Source: Stutzerimonas azotifigens | GTDB lineage: Bacteria > Pseudomonadota > Gammaproteobacteria > Pseudomonadales > Pseudomonadaceae | Direction of reading: 5' to 3' | Length of the DNA stretch: 64,000 bases | Assembly (NCBI RefSeq): GCF_013522725.1 | Contig: NZ_JAAMRF010000003.1 | Coordinates: forward strand, 372,001 to 436,000 | Part shown: one piece after another, positions 42,423 through 52,388 of the stretch | Numbering within the stretch: position 1 is the stretch's first letter | How the letters are laid out: the number at the start of each line of letters is the position of its first letter | The notes under the pieces: generated by a model | Told to the model about the DNA's origin: nothing | Database searches by the model: none | What the model saw: the letters and a program-made list of their open reading frames with translations, nothing else | Made by a program: the position numbers and the translations under genes

Positions 42423-43079
42423 CTAATCGCGTAGCGTCAGGATCTGCCAGCCGCGTGCCTGGGCGATTTCCCGCAGTACCGGGTCTGGATCGACCGCCAC
42501 CGGGTGGCTGACCCGCTCGAGCAGCGGCAGGTCGTTGCGCGAATCGCTGTAGAAATAGCTGCCATCCAGGCTGTGGCCGGTTTCCTGCAACCAGCGTTCC
42601 AGGCGGGTGACCTTGCCTTCCTGGAAGCACGGCACGTCGGTGGAGCGGCCGGTGTAGCGCCCATCGGCCATTTCGCATTCGGTGGCCAGCAGGGTGTCGA
42701 CCCCCAGGCGTGCGGCAATCGGTCCGGTGATGAAGCGGTTGGTGGCGGTGATGATCACCACCTGGTCGCCCGCTTCGTGATGCTTTCGCAGCAGCGCTTC
42801 GCCTTTGGCCAGGACTATCGGCTCGACGTATTCGTGCATGAACGCCTGGTGCCATTGTTCCAGCTGCGCCATCTCGCTGCGGCCCAGCAGTTCCTGACAG
42901 AAATTCTGGTAGGCCAGCACGTCCAACGTGCCCGCCAGATAGTCCTGGTAGAAGGCATCGTTGCGCGCGCGGTAGGCCTGGGCATCGACCAGGCCGCTGT
43001 TGCACAGGTATTCGCCCCAGGCGTGGTCGCTGTCCCCAGCCAGGAGGGTGTTGTCGAGATCGAAAAGAGCCAGGCGCAC
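42423..43079 (-). CDS. HAD-IB family phosphatase
   Basis: 218 residues starting at GTG 43079 (GAGGA ribosome site 7 nt upstream). HAD motif I is FDLDNTLL near the N-terminus, motif II VIITAT, and motif III/IV the K in KVTRLERWL and [11 protein letters not shown]. It is the SerB-like IB subclass; the P. aeruginosa counterpart has the same length and place, and histidinol-phosphate or phosphoserine-type substrates have been suggested for the subclass. Divergent from rppH. Confidence 0.88.
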   Translation of the reverse strand: MRLALFDLDNTLLAGDSDHAWGEYLCNSGLVDAQAYRARNDAFYQDYLAGTLDVLAYQNFCQELLGRSEMAQLEQWHQAFMHEYVEPIVLAKGEALLRKHHEAGDQVVIITATNRFITGPIAARLGVDTLLATECEMADGRYTGRSTDVPCFQEGKVTRLERWLQETGHSLDGSYFYSDSRNDLPLLERVSHPVAVDPDPVLREIAQARGWQILTLRD

Positions 43080-43296
43080 GGAGGATTCCTCGAGGGCAAA
43101 GTGGTTAAGCATAACGGCTCGGCCGGGGCGGCTGAAGACTCGTCTGCCGCCCGGGTTGCGCACGTTGCGATCATGCCGCGGAGTGTACGATGGCACGCTC
43201 CGTCAGGCGCCCGGCAGACCGGCCATATCTCTGCTTCCGACTTCGCGCATTTTTGTGGAACAATGCCGGAACATGCGTTTTTCCGAGGTTGCAGCG

Positions 43297-43776
43297 GTGA
43301 TCGATTCCGATGGTTTTCGCCCCAATGTCGGCATCATTCTGACCAATGATGTCGGTCAGGTGTTGTGGGCGCGGCGGATCAACCAGGACGCCTGGCAGTT
43401 CCCCCAGGGTGGTATCAACGACCGCGAGACGCCTGAAGAGGCGTTGTACCGCGAGCTCAACGAGGAAGTCGGGCTCGAGCAGCAGGACGTGAAAATACTT
43501 GCCTGTACGCGTGGCTGGTTGCGTTATCGTCTGCCGCAGCGGCTGGTGCGTACCCACAGCCAGCCCCTGTGCATCGGCCAGAAACAGAAGTGGTTCCTGT
43601 TGCGGCTGGTCTCCGATGAGCAGCGCGTGCGCATGGATGTCACCGGAAAACCCGAATTCGACGGTTGGCGCTGGGTCAGCTACTGGTACCCGTTGGGCCA
43701 GGTGGTCACCTTCAAGCGCGAGGTCTATCGGCGCGCCCTAAAAGAACTCGCTCCGCGCCTGCTGGCTCGGGACTGA
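43297..43776 (+). CDS. rppH: RNA pyrophosphohydrolase RppH (Nudix)
   Basis: 159 residues starting with GTG 43297, GAGG site 8-12 nt upstream. Starts [16 protein letters not shown]; Nudix box [23 protein letters not shown] (about 38-60) binds Mg2+. It removes pyrophosphate from RNA 5' ends, which starts RNase E decay. Followed after 19 nt by ptsP, the order found in many gammaproteobacteria. Confidence 0.95.
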   Translation: MIDSDGFRPNVGIILTNDVGQVLWARRINQDAWQFPQGGINDRETPEEALYRELNEEVGLEQQDVKILACTRGWLRYRLPQRLVRTHSQPLCIGQKQKWFLLRLVSDEQRVRMDVTGKPEFDGWRWVSYWYPLGQVVTFKREVYRRALKELAPRLLARD

Positions 43777-43795
43777 CGGGAGAATCGCCCTGAGC

Positions 43796-46075
43796 ATGCT
43801 CGGCACGCTGCGCAAGATCGTCCAGGAAGTTAACGCCGCCAAGGACCTCAGGGCGGCGTTGGGCATCATCGTGCTGAGGGTCAGGGAGGCCATGGGCAGC
43901 CAGGTCTGCTCGGTCTACCTGCTGGATCCGGAAACCAACCGCTTCGTGCTGATGGCGACCGAGGGCCTGAACAAGAAGGCCATCGGCAAGGTCAGCATGG
44001 CGCCCAACGAAGGCCTGGTTGGCCTGGTCGGTTCGCGCGAAGAGCCGCTCAACCTCGAGCACGCCTCCGAACATCCCCGCTACCGCTATTTCTCCGAGAC
44101 GGGCGAAGAGCGCTACGCTTCCTTCCTCGGTGCGCCGATCATCCATCATCGTCGGGTGATGGGCGTACTGGTCATCCAGCAAAAGGAGCGCCGCCAGTTC
44201 GACGAGGGCGAAGAAGCCTTCCTGGTGACCATGAGCGCGCAGCTCGCCGGGGTCATCGCGCATGCCGAGGCGACCGGCTCGATCCGCGGCCTGGGTCGGC
44301 AGGGCAAGGGCATCCAGGAAGCACGCTTCGTCGGTGTGCCGGGTGCGCCGGGCGCGGCCGTGGGGACGGCAGTGGTGGTGCTGCCTCCGGCAGACCTGGA
44401 AGTGGTGCCGGACAAGACGGTCAGCGACATCGAAGCCGAGCTCGGGCTGTTCAACACCGCGCTCGAAGCCGTGCGCGCCGACATGCGTACCCTCTCCGAC
44501 AAGCTCGCCACGCAAATGCGCAAGGAAGAGCGTGCGCTGTTCGACGTCTACCTGATGATGCTCGACGAGTCCGCCCTGGGCGGCGAAGTGAGCAAGGTGA
44601 TCCGCACCGGTCAGTGGGCCCAGGGCGCGCTGCGCCAGGTGGTGACCGACCACGTCAAGCGCTTCGAACTGATGGACGACGCCTACCTGCGCGAGCGCGC
44701 CGCCGACGTCAAGGACATCGGCCGCCGCCTGCTCGCCTACCTGCAGCAGGAGCGCCAGCAGACCCTCACCTATCCGGACAAGACCATCCTGGTCAGCGAA
44801 GAACTGTCGCCGACCATGCTCGGCGAGGTGCCCGAGGGCAAGCTCGTCGGCCTGGTCTCGGTGCTCGGCTCGAGCAACTCCCACGTTGCCATTCTGGCCC
44901 GGGCGATGGGCGTGCCCACCGTCATGGGCGTGGTCGACCTGCCGTATTCGAAGGTCGACGGCATCAACCTGATCGTCGACGGCTACCGGGGCGAGATCAT
45001 CACCAACCCCGGTGCGGTCCTGCGCGACCAGTACGCCGCGGTGGTGGAGCAGGAGCGGCAGATCTCCGAAGGGCTCGACGTGCTGCGGACCCTGCCGTGC
45101 GAGACGCCGGACGGCCACCGCATGCCGCTGTGGGTCAACACCGGACTGATGGCCGACGTGGTGCGGGCCCAGGAGCGTGGCGCCGAGGGCGTCGGGCTGT
45201 ACCGCACCGAAGTGCCCTTCATGATCAAGGAGCGCTTTCCCAGCGAAAAGGAGCAGCTGGCGATCTATCGCGAGCAGCTCGCCGCCTTCCACCCGCTGCC
45301 GGTGACCATGCGCAGCCTGGATATCGGCGGCGACAAGTGCCTGTCGTATTTCCCGATCAACGAGCAGAACCCCTTCCTCGGCTGGCGGGGCATCCGGGTG
45401 ACGCTCGACCATCCGGAAATCTTCCTGGTGCAGACCCGCGCGATGCTCAAGGCCAGCGAAGGGCTGAACAACCTGCGCATCCTGCTGCCGATGATTTCCG
45501 GCACCCACGAGCTGGAAGAGGCGCTGCATCTGATTCACCGCGCCTGGGGCGAGGTGCGCGACGAGGGCACCGACGTGCCGTTGCCGCCGATCGGCGTGAT
45601 GATCGAAGTGCCGGCGGCGGTCTACCAGATCCGCGAGCTGGCGCAGCAGGTGGATTTCATTTCGGTGGGCTCCAACGACCTGACCCAGTACCTGCTGGCG
45701 GTCGACCGCAATAACCCGCGGGTCGCCGACCTCTACGACTTCCTGCATCCCGCGGTGCTGCAGGCGCTGAAGCTTGTGGTCGACGGCGCCCATGCCGAAG
45801 GCAAGCCGGTGAGCATCTGTGGCGAGATGGCGGGCGATCCGGCGGCGGCCGTGCTGCTGATGGCCATGGGTTTCGACAGCCTGTCGATGAACGCTACCAA
45901 CCTGCCGAAGGTGAAGTGGCTGCTGCGCCAGGTCGACATGCCCACGGCGCACGCGCTGCTGGCCAAGGTGATGTGTATCGACAACCCACAGGTGATCTAC
46001 AGCACCCTGCAGCTGTCGCTGCGCAGCCTGGGCCTGAGCCGGCTGGTCAAGCCGTCTGTGGTGATCCAGAGCTAG
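43796..46075 (+). CDS. ptsP: PTS-Ntr enzyme I (phosphoenolpyruvate-protein phosphotransferase PtsP)
   Basis: 759 residues: GAF domain (1-160), then enzyme I. The phospho-histidine is H363 in GSSNSHVAILARAMGVP; the PEP-binding barrel follows with catalytic C675 in SICGEMAGDP. PtsP takes phosphate from PEP and passes it to NPr (PtsO) and EIIA-Ntr, linking nitrogen and carbon state to potassium and other regulation. Likely co-transcribed with rppH. Its 3' end overlaps the convergent NRDE gene by 29 nt. Confidence 0.96.
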   Translation: MLGTLRKIVQEVNAAKDLRAALGIIVLRVREAMGSQVCSVYLLDPETNRFVLMATEGLNKKAIGKVSMAPNEGLVGLVGSREEPLNLEHASEHPRYRYFSETGEERYASFLGAPIIHHRRVMGVLVIQQKERRQFDEGEEAFLVTMSAQLAGVIAHAEATGSIRGLGRQGKGIQEARFVGVPGAPGAAVGTAVVVLPPADLEVVPDKTVSDIEAELGLFNTALEAVRADMRTLSDKLATQMRKEERALFDVYLMMLDESALGGEVSKVIRTGQWAQGALRQVVTDHVKRFELMDDAYLRERAADVKDIGRRLLAYLQQERQQTLTYPDKTILVSEELSPTMLGEVPEGKLVGLVSVLGSSNSHVAILARAMGVPTVMGVVDLPYSKVDGINLIVDGYRGEIITNPGAVLRDQYAAVVEQERQISEGLDVLRTLPCETPDGHRMPLWVNTGLMADVVRAQERGAEGVGLYRTEVPFMIKERFPSEKEQLAIYREQLAAFHPLPVTMRSLDIGGDKCLSYFPINEQNPFLGWRGIRVTLDHPEIFLVQTRAMLKASEGLNNLRILLPMISGTHELEEALHLIHRAWGEVRDEGTDVPLPPIGVMIEVPAAVYQIRELAQQVDFISVGSNDLTQYLLAVDRNNPRVADLYDFLHPAVLQALKLVVDGAHAEGKPVSICGEMAGDPAAAVLLMAMGFDSLSMNATNLPKVKWLLRQVDMPTAHALLAKVMCIDNPQVIYSTLQLSLRSLGLSRLVKPSVVIQS

Positions 46076-46850
46076 CCAAGGCCACCGCCTGCTCCCGGCC
46101 CCGTGCACTATCGAAGCTGACCTCGCTCGTCACCATGCCACCACTGGCAAAACTGCGTTCGATGATCTCGAAACGATCCGCGCCATGGCGAATCAGCGCG
46201 GTGCTGGTGCGGGTGCCATAGTCGGGGCTGTCGATGAACACGCTCGACAGCAGCCGCTCCATCTCCAGGCTGACGCCGGTCTGCGGCAGTTGCGCGTCCG
46301 GTACCTGGCGCGAGTCTGCCAGCAGCTCCAGCAGGTGTTCGAGACGTGGTTCGGCCAGGCATGCCTGCAGCGCCTCGCGCGCGTTCAGCAGCTTGGGCCA
46401 CGGAGTGTCCAGCGCTGCGTTGGAGAGGCCGTACACGCCGGGCAGCACAGCCCGCGGAATGCCCTCCTGGGCGTTGAGGTAGCACAGCTGTCCGGCATCG
46501 CCGACCAACAGGTTGAAGCCGGCGTATTGTTCCCGCTGGTTGGCGACCTCTTGCAGATACGCCAAGGGCTCCTGATCGCCGCGCAGGAAGCGCTCGGGCA
46601 GGTCACCACGCGACAGCGGGCCGCTTTGCTGTCCGGGTGCGCGGATATTGGTCAGTGCGGCGAAGCGGCCGCCCGGCGCGACGCCCATCCAGGTACCGCC
46701 GGCCCGCAGGTCGCGCCCGGCGATGATCTGCGGGGCATCGTCCCAGGCGGCCAGCGGTCGCGTCGGACGGTCGCGGAATTCGTCGCGGTTGCCCGCGACC
46801 ACCAGCGGCAGCGGGTGGTCAGGACGCCAGGCGAAAACGATCAGACACAT
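46047..46850 (-). CDS. NRDE (TANGO2-like) family protein
   Basis: 267 residues. The family start MCLIVFAW (Cys2 exposed after Met removal, as in Ntn hydrolases) and the name-giving NRDEFRDRPT are present, then TWMGV and RFAALTNIR. NRDE proteins are found from bacteria to human TANGO2, with suggested roles in haem or lipid handling; the reaction is unknown. The start is ATG 46850, two codons inside the longest frame, to keep Cys at position 2. The gene overlaps the end of ptsP on the other strand by 29 nt. Confidence 0.85.
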   Translation of the reverse strand: MCLIVFAWRPDHPLPLVVAGNRDEFRDRPTRPLAAWDDAPQIIAGRDLRAGGTWMGVAPGGRFAALTNIRAPGQQSGPLSRGDLPERFLRGDQEPLAYLQEVANQREQYAGFNLLVGDAGQLCYLNAQEGIPRAVLPGVYGLSNAALDTPWPKLLNAREALQACLAEPRLEHLLELLADSRQVPDAQLPQTGVSLEMERLLSSVFIDSPDYGTRTSTALIRHGADRFEIIERSFASGGMVTSEVSFDSARGREQAVALASSGSPQTA

Positions 46851-46993
46851 GGGCACAACCGTCGGGGGGAAAGCCCGAGGCTAGACGAAAATCCACGGCG
46901 GGCGCCAGCCCGGCGGCCAGCGAAGCGATCGGCAGCAGCCCTGAGAGCCGGTTTCCGCTAACATGCCGCTTTGCTTTTTTTTGGGAATGCTCC

Positions 46994-47776
46994 ATGGAGT
47001 TCGTGCTTTACCTGGTGCTGGGTGGCTTCGCTGGCGTACTGGCCGGGCTGTTCGGCGTCGGTGGCGGACTCATCATCGTCCCGGTGCTGGTATTCAGCTT
47101 CAGTGCCCACGGCTTCTCACCTGAAATCCTCACGCACCTCGCGGTCGGCACTTCGCTGGCCACGATCATCTTCACCTCGATCAACTCGATCCTCGCGCAC
47201 CACCGCAAGGGCGCGGTGCGTTGGCCACTGGTGCTCTGGATGAGCCTGGGCATCGTTCTCGGCGCCGCGCTCGGCAGCCTCACCGCGGCGGCCATCCAGG
47301 GCCCGATGCTGCAGAAGATCATCGGGGTGTTCGCCATTGCGATGGCCATTCAGATGGGAATCGGCTTCAAACCGCGCGGTACACGGGATGTGCCCGGCCG
47401 CCCCGGCCTGAGCGCCGCCGGGGTGGTGATCGGCTGGGCGTCGGCGATCTTCGGCATCGGTGGCGGCTCGCTGACGGTCCCGTTTCTGACCTGGCGTAGC
47501 GTATCGATGCAGCAGGCCGTGGCGACCTCCGCAGCGACCGGATTGCCGATCGCCATCGCCGGTGCCTTGAGCTTCATGGTGGTGGGCTGGCAGGACCCGC
47601 GGCTGCCGACCTGGAGCCTGGGCTTCGTCTACCTGCCGGCCGTGGTCGGCATCGCCTGTACCAGCATGATTTTTGCCCGTGTTGGTGCCAATCTGGCCCA
47701 TCGTCTGTCGCCGCGGGTGCTCCAGCGTCTGTTCGCCCTGCTGCTGCTTGGCGTGGGTATTAATTTCTTGATCTGA
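46994..47776 (+). CDS. TauE/SafE family sulfite/anion exporter
   Basis: 260 residues, about eight helices in two repeats; each repeat starts with the family pattern ([23 protein letters not shown] and [19 protein letters not shown]). Members export sulfite, sulfoacetate or other anions. It lies 10 nt upstream of lgt and is probably in one transcript with it, the order seen in Pseudomonas. Confidence 0.9.
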   Translation: MEFVLYLVLGGFAGVLAGLFGVGGGLIIVPVLVFSFSAHGFSPEILTHLAVGTSLATIIFTSINSILAHHRKGAVRWPLVLWMSLGIVLGAALGSLTAAAIQGPMLQKIIGVFAIAMAIQMGIGFKPRGTRDVPGRPGLSAAGVVIGWASAIFGIGGGSLTVPFLTWRSVSMQQAVATSAATGLPIAIAGALSFMVVGWQDPRLPTWSLGFVYLPAVVGIACTSMIFARVGANLAHRLSPRVLQRLFALLLLGVGINFLI

Positions 47777-47786
47777 GGAGAGCGGG

Positions 47787-48593
47787 ATGCTGCCTTATCC
47801 CAATATCGACCCGGTGGCCGTATCTCTCGGCCCGTTGCAGATTCACTGGTATGGCCTGATGTACCTGATCGGTATTGGCGGCGCCTGGTGGCTGGCCTCG
47901 CGCCGGCTGGCGGCGTTCGATCCCACCTGGAGCAAGGAGAAACTCTCCGATCTGGTGTTCTGGGTGGCGCTGGGGGTGATTGCCGGTGGGCGCCTCGGCT
48001 ATGTGCTGTTCTACGACCTGGCCGCCTACCTCAACGACCCGACGCTGATTCTGCAGATCTGGAAGGGCGGCATGTCGTTCCACGGTGGCCTGATCGGGGT
48101 GCTGCTGTGTACCTGGATCTTCGCCAGGCGCAACGGCAAGCGCTTCTTCGAGCTGATGGACTTCATCGCGCCGCTGGTGCCGATCGGCCTGGGTGCCGGC
48201 CGGATCGGCAACTTCATCAATGCCGAGCTCTGGGGCAAGGCCACCGACCTGCCCTGGGCGATGGTGTTTCCGCGCTTCAGCGATCCGGCGCAGCTGCCAC
48301 GGCATCCCTCGCAGCTCTATCAGTTCGCCCTCGAAGGCGTGGCCCTGTTCGTGATCCTCTGGATCTATTCGCGCAAGCCGCGCCCGACCATGGCGGTCTC
48401 CGGCCTGTTCGCGATCTGCTACGGCATCTTCCGCTTCATCGCCGAGTTCGTTCGCGTTCCGGATGCGCAGCTTGGCTACCTTGCCTTCGGCTGGCTGACC
48501 ATGGGTCAGGTGCTCTGCGTGCCGATGATTCTGCTCGGCGCCGGCATGATGGCGTGGGGTTACCGCCACAACGCACCCAAGGCCATCGCCTGA
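47787..48593 (+). CDS. lgt: Prolipoprotein diacylglyceryl transferase
   Basis: 268 residues with seven membrane helices. The Lgt signature [16 protein letters not shown] is present (near residue 136), with [11 protein letters not shown] and RHPSQLYQF. The enzyme puts diacylglycerol from phosphatidylglycerol on the lipobox cysteine, the first step of lipoprotein maturation (needed, for instance, by CsgG in this window). A stem-loop terminator follows. Confidence 0.97.
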   Translation: MLPYPNIDPVAVSLGPLQIHWYGLMYLIGIGGAWWLASRRLAAFDPTWSKEKLSDLVFWVALGVIAGGRLGYVLFYDLAAYLNDPTLILQIWKGGMSFHGGLIGVLLCTWIFARRNGKRFFELMDFIAPLVPIGLGAGRIGNFINAELWGKATDLPWAMVFPRFSDPAQLPRHPSQLYQFALEGVALFVILWIYSRKPRPTMAVSGLFAICYGIFRFIAEFVRVPDAQLGYLAFGWLTMGQVLCVPMILLGAGMMAWGYRHNAPKAIA

Positions 48594-48600
48594 GTCGAAC

Positions 48601-48640
48601 CGCCCGGCCCGTGCGCGCGACAACCGGGGCCGGGCGTCTT
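48601..48640 (+). terminator. Terminator after lgt
   Basis: CGCCCGGCCC (48601-48610), 16-nt loop, GGGCCGGGCG (48627-48636), then TCTTACTATT. A perfect 10-bp stem starting 7 nt after the lgt stop; the tail is only moderately T-rich. Confidence 0.6.
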
Positions 48641-48675
48641 ACTATTCGCCCAGCCCTTTTTTCCGAGTGCCCTCG

Positions 48676-49470
48676 ATGAAACAGTACCTCGACCTGATGC
48701 GCCATGTGCGCGAGCACGGCACCTTCAAGAGCGACCGCACCGGCACCGGCACCTACAGCGTGTTCGGTCACCAGATGCGCTTCGACCTCGGCGAAGGCTT
48801 CCCGCTGGTCACCACCAAGAAATGCCACCTCAAGTCCATCATCCACGAGCTGCTGTGGTTCCTGCAGGGCTCGACCAACATCGCCTATCTGAAGGAGCAC
48901 GGCGTGCGGATTTGGGACGAGTGGGCCGACGAGAACGGCGACCTGGGGCCGGTCTACGGTTACCAGTGGCGCAACTGGCCAGCGCCCAATGGAGAGTCCA
49001 TCGACCAGATCGCCAAGCTCGTCGAGATGATCAAGAAGAACCCGGACTCGCGCCGGCTGATCGTCTCGGCCTGGAACCCGGCCCTGGTGGACGAGATGGC
49101 CCTGCCGCCATGCCACGCGCTGTTCCAGTTCTACGTGGCGGACGGCAAGCTTTCCTGCCAGCTGTACCAGCGCTCGGCAGACATCTTCCTCGGGGTGCCT
49201 TTCAACATCGCCAGCTACGCGCTGCTGACCCTGATGCTCGCCCAGGTCTGCGACCTGCAGCCCGGCGATTTCATCTGGACCGGCGGCGACTGCCACCTGT
49301 ACGCCAACCACCTGGAACAGGCCGACCTGCAGCTGACCCGCGAGCCGCTGCCGCTGCCGACCATGAAGCTCAATCCGGACGTGAAGGATCTCTTCGCCTT
49401 CCGCTTCGAGGACTTCGAACTGGTCGGTTACGAGGCCCATCCGCACATCAAGGCGCCTGTTGCGGTCTGA
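48676..49470 (+). CDS. thyA: Thymidylate synthase
   Basis: 264 residues, same length as E. coli ThyA. Nucleophile C146 in [24 protein letters not shown] near the start; [20 protein letters not shown] and the terminal IKAPVAV. It makes dTMP from dUMP and methylene-tetrahydrofolate. Own transcript or read-through from lgt. Confidence 0.97.
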   Translation: MKQYLDLMRHVREHGTFKSDRTGTGTYSVFGHQMRFDLGEGFPLVTTKKCHLKSIIHELLWFLQGSTNIAYLKEHGVRIWDEWADENGDLGPVYGYQWRNWPAPNGESIDQIAKLVEMIKKNPDSRRLIVSAWNPALVDEMALPPCHALFQFYVADGKLSCQLYQRSADIFLGVPFNIASYALLTLMLAQVCDLQPGDFIWTGGDCHLYANHLEQADLQLTREPLPLPTMKLNPDVKDLFAFRFEDFELVGYEAHPHIKAPVAV

Positions 49471-49498
49471 ATCTTTCCACCCTTACGGAGGAAAGACG

Positions 49499-50506
49499 AT
49501 GAAAGCCATCAGCATCGAGGCGCCGGGCGGTCTTGACCGTCTGCGCCTGGTCGACCATCCCGAGCCGGGCCAGCCAGGCCCTAGCGAGATTCGCGTTCGA
49601 TTGCACGCCAGCTCGCTCAATTTTCACGATTATCTGGTCGTCTCCGGCAAGTCGCCGGCAGCCGATGGTCGGATTCCGATGGCCGACGGCGCCGGGGTGG
49701 TCGACGCCGTGGGCGAGGGCGTGACCGAATTCACTCCGGGCGATCCGGTGGTGTCGTGCTTCTTCCCGCTCTGGCAGGACGGGCCGCCGGCCGTCGGCGA
49801 TTTCAGCCATGTACCGGGCGACGGCATCGACGGCTATGCCCGCGAGGCGGTGGTGTGCCCGGCCAACTGGTTCACTCGGGCGCCACAGAATTACAGCCAT
49901 GCCGAAGCGGCGACCCTGACCACCGCAGGGCTCACGGCCTGGCGGGCACTGGTGGTCGATGGTGGCCTCAAGGCTGGCGACACGGTGCTGGTGCTGGGCA
50001 GCGGCGGGGTTTCGGTGTTCGCCCTTCAGATCGCCAAGGCGATGGGTGCGCGGGTCATCGCCACCTCGTCTTCGGATGAAAAGCTACAGCGCCTGGGCGA
50101 GCTGGGTGCCGACCACGGCATCAACTACAAGGCCGAGCCCGAGTGGGGCAAGCAGGTGCGCGCGTTGACCGACGGGCGCGGCGTCGATCATGTGATCGAG
50201 GTAGGCGGCCCGGGCACCTTGCCGCAGTCGATCGAGGCGGTGCGCATCGGTGGGCATATCTCGATGATCGGCGTGCTCACCGGGCGCGGCGGCGAGGTGC
50301 CAACGTCCCTGCTGATGGCGAGGCAAGCCCGCCTGCAGGGCTTGATCGTTGGCAGCCGCCGCGAGCAGCAGGATTTCGTCCGCGGCATCGACGCCATGGG
50401 GCTAAAGCCGGTGATCGACCGCCGCTTCGCCCTGGAGGACATCGCCGAGGCGTTCCGCCACCAGGAGCAGGGCGCCCACTTCGGCAAGATCTGCCTGGAG
50501 TTCTGA
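49499..50506 (+). CDS. Zinc-type (MDR) NAD(P)-dependent alcohol dehydrogenase family protein
   Basis: 335 residues of the medium-chain dehydrogenase/reductase family, quinone-oxidoreductase-like branch. LNFHDYLVVSGKSP and PMADGAGVVDAVGEGV in the catalytic part; GLTAWRAL and nucleotide-binding VLVLGSGGVSVFALQIAK in the Rossmann part. The cysteines that hold catalytic and structural zinc in classical ADHs are largely missing, so it may be zinc-independent. GGAGGAAAG ribosome site before ATG 49499. The substrate is unknown. Confidence 0.85.
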   Translation: MKAISIEAPGGLDRLRLVDHPEPGQPGPSEIRVRLHASSLNFHDYLVVSGKSPAADGRIPMADGAGVVDAVGEGVTEFTPGDPVVSCFFPLWQDGPPAVGDFSHVPGDGIDGYAREAVVCPANWFTRAPQNYSHAEAATLTTAGLTAWRALVVDGGLKAGDTVLVLGSGGVSVFALQIAKAMGARVIATSSSDEKLQRLGELGADHGINYKAEPEWGKQVRALTDGRGVDHVIEVGGPGTLPQSIEAVRIGGHISMIGVLTGRGGEVPTSLLMARQARLQGLIVGSRREQQDFVRGIDAMGLKPVIDRRFALEDIAEAFRHQEQGAHFGKICLEF

Positions 50507-50515
50507 TCCAGCGCT

Positions 50516-50538
50516 GCGGGCGACATTCAGTCGCCCGC
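50516..50538. terminator. Stem-loop between convergent alcohol dehydrogenase and livM genes
   Basis: GCGGGCGAC, loop ATTCA, GTCGCCCGC: a perfect 9-bp stem that includes the livM stop codon and last codons. No T run follows on either strand, so termination strength is uncertain. Confidence 0.4.
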
Positions 50539-51501
50539 GCGGCGCTCGAGCTTGCGGCCCAGTTTCGAGGCATAGAACTCGCCGACGATGCCGCGCCGGA
50601 AGACCAGCACGCAGAGCATGAAGATGATGCCGGTGACCAGCGTCACCGGCAGCTCCGAGGTCGCGAAGTAGTTCCCCAGGGTGGTCACCAGCGCGGCGCC
50701 GAACACCGGCCCGACCAGGGTGCCTATACCTCCGAGCAGCGTCATCAGCACCACTTCGCCGGACATCTGCCAACTCACGTCGGTCAGCGTCGCGAACTGG
50801 AACACCAAAGCCTTCAGCCCGCCTGCAAGGCCGGCCAGGGCGGCGGAGATGACGAAGGCGCCGAGCTTGTAGCGATACACCGAATAGCCGAGGGAGATGG
50901 CGCGGTTTTCGTTCTCGCGGATCGATTTCAGGATCATCCCGTAGGGCGAATTGATGATGCGCCAGATCAGCAGCAGGGCGAGCAGGAACACCGCGAGCAC
51001 GAAGAAATACATGTTCAGTGGTTCGGCCAGATCGATCAGCCCCAGCAGCCGACCCCGAGGGATGCCCTGGATGCCGTCCTCGCCATGGGTGAACGGCGCT
51101 TGCAAGCAAAAAAAGAAAAACATCTGCGCCAGCGCCAGGGTGATCATCGTCGAATAGATGCCCTGCCGGCGTATCGCCAGAAAGCCGATCACCAGCCCCA
51201 GCAGCGCCGCACCCGCGACGCCCACCAGAATCCCCAGCTCCGGTGAGAGTCCCCATTCTTTGACGGCATGGGCGGTGAAGTAGGCCGCGCCGCCGAAGAA
51301 CGCCGCATGACCGAAGGAGAGGATGCCGGTGTAGCCGAGCAGCAGGTTGAAGGCGCAGGCGAAGAGCGCGAAGCACAGCACCTTCATCAGAAACACCGGG
51401 TAGAAATACAACGGAGCGAGCACCAGGGCGACGATGCCCAGCGCAATCAGTACTGTTTCCGCCCTCAAGCGGCGTCGTGGGGCTGTCAGTGTGCTTTCCA
51501 T
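50527..51501 (-). CDS. livM: Branched-chain amino acid-type ABC transporter permease (LivM-like)
   Basis: 324 residues and about eight to ten helices of the LivM family: CAFNLLLGYTGILSFGHAAFFGGAAYF, IYSTMITLALAQMFFF, and the cytoplasmic EAA-like region ENENRAISLGYSVYRYKLGAFVISAALAGLAGGL. Pairs with LivH to form the membrane channel. Last gene of the operon; its ATG overlaps the livH stop by 1 nt (TGATG). Confidence 0.92.
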   Translation of the reverse strand: MESTLTAPRRRLRAETVLIALGIVALVLAPLYFYPVFLMKVLCFALFACAFNLLLGYTGILSFGHAAFFGGAAYFTAHAVKEWGLSPELGILVGVAGAALLGLVIGFLAIRRQGIYSTMITLALAQMFFFFCLQAPFTHGEDGIQGIPRGRLLGLIDLAEPLNMYFFVLAVFLLALLLIWRIINSPYGMILKSIRENENRAISLGYSVYRYKLGAFVISAALAGLAGGLKALVFQFATLTDVSWQMSGEVVLMTLLGGIGTLVGPVFGAALVTTLGNYFATSELPVTLVTGIIFMLCVLVFRRGIVGEFYASKLGRKLERRAGD

Positions 51502-52388
51502 CAGGCGTCCCTCCCCATGAGGCCTGCGGGCCTGACCAGCAGCACGATGGCCATGATCACGAAGATCACGATGTTCGAGGCTTCCGGGTAGATCACCTTG
51601 GTCAGCCCCTCGAGAATGCCGAGCAGGTAGCCGGTGATAATCGCGCCGAGGATCGAGCCCATGCCACCGACCACCACCACGGCGAACACCACGATGATCA
51701 GGTTCGAGCCCATCAGCGGGCTGACCTGGTAGATCGGCGCGGCGAGGATGCCGGCAAGCCCCGCAAGCCCCGCGCCCAGCCCGTAGGTGAAGGTCAGCAG
51801 CAGCGGCACGTTGATGCCGAAGGCGCGCACCAGTGTGGGGTTCTCCGTCGCGGCGCGGAGGGTGGCGCCCAGGCGGGTCTTCTCGATCAGCAGCCAGGTG
51901 CCAAGGCAGATCACCAGCGAGGCCAGTACCACCCAGGCGCGATACTTGGGCAGGAACATGAAGCCCAGGTTGTAGCCCCCGGCGAGCTCCTTAGGGACTG
52001 CATAGGGCTGTCCGGAAGAGCCATAGAAGTAGCGCAGGGTGCCTTCCAGGGCGAGCGCGAGGCCGAAGGTGAAAAGCAGGCCGTAGAGGTGGTCGAGGTT
52101 GTACAGCCGCGACAGCGCGAAACGCTCGATCGCAGCGCTGATTAGCCCCACCAGCAGCGGCGCCAGCAGCAGCGCCGGCCAGTAGCCGATGCCCAGCCAG
52201 GTCAGCAGCAGATAGCCGGCGAAGGCGCCGAGCATGTACTGCGCGCCGTGGGCGAAGTTGATCACCTTGAGCAGGCCGAAAATGATCGCCAGGCCCAGGC
52301 TGAGCATGGCGTAGAAGGAGCCGTTGATCAGGCCGATCAGCAGCTGTCCGAGAAACGCCTGCAGCGGTACGCCGAAGATTGTCGTCAT
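51501..52388 (-). CDS. livH: Branched-chain amino acid-type ABC transporter permease (LivH-like)
   Basis: 295 residues, about eight helices, LivH family: LLIGLINGSFYAMLSLGLAIIFGLLKVINFAHGAQYMLGAF and GINVPLLLTFTYGLGAGLAGLAGILAAP. Forms the permease with LivM. The start overlaps the livF stop by 1 nt and the stop overlaps livM by 1 nt. Confidence 0.92.
   Translation of the reverse strand: MTTIFGVPLQAFLGQLLIGLINGSFYAMLSLGLAIIFGLLKVINFAHGAQYMLGAFAGYLLLTWLGIGYWPALLLAPLLVGLISAAIERFALSRLYNLDHLYGLLFTFGLALALEGTLRYFYGSSGQPYAVPKELAGGYNLGFMFLPKYRAWVVLASLVICLGTWLLIEKTRLGATLRAATENPTLVRAFGINVPLLLTFTYGLGAGLAGLAGILAAPIYQVSPLMGSNLIIVVFAVVVVGGMGSILGAIITGYLLGILEGLTKVIYPEASNIVIFVIMAIVLLVRPAGLMGRDA

Noticed and set aside
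43712..46108. 798-codon open frame on the minus strand opposite ptsP
   Set aside because: Shadow of ptsP; His/Gln/Arg-rich, no recognisable domain and no ribosome site.
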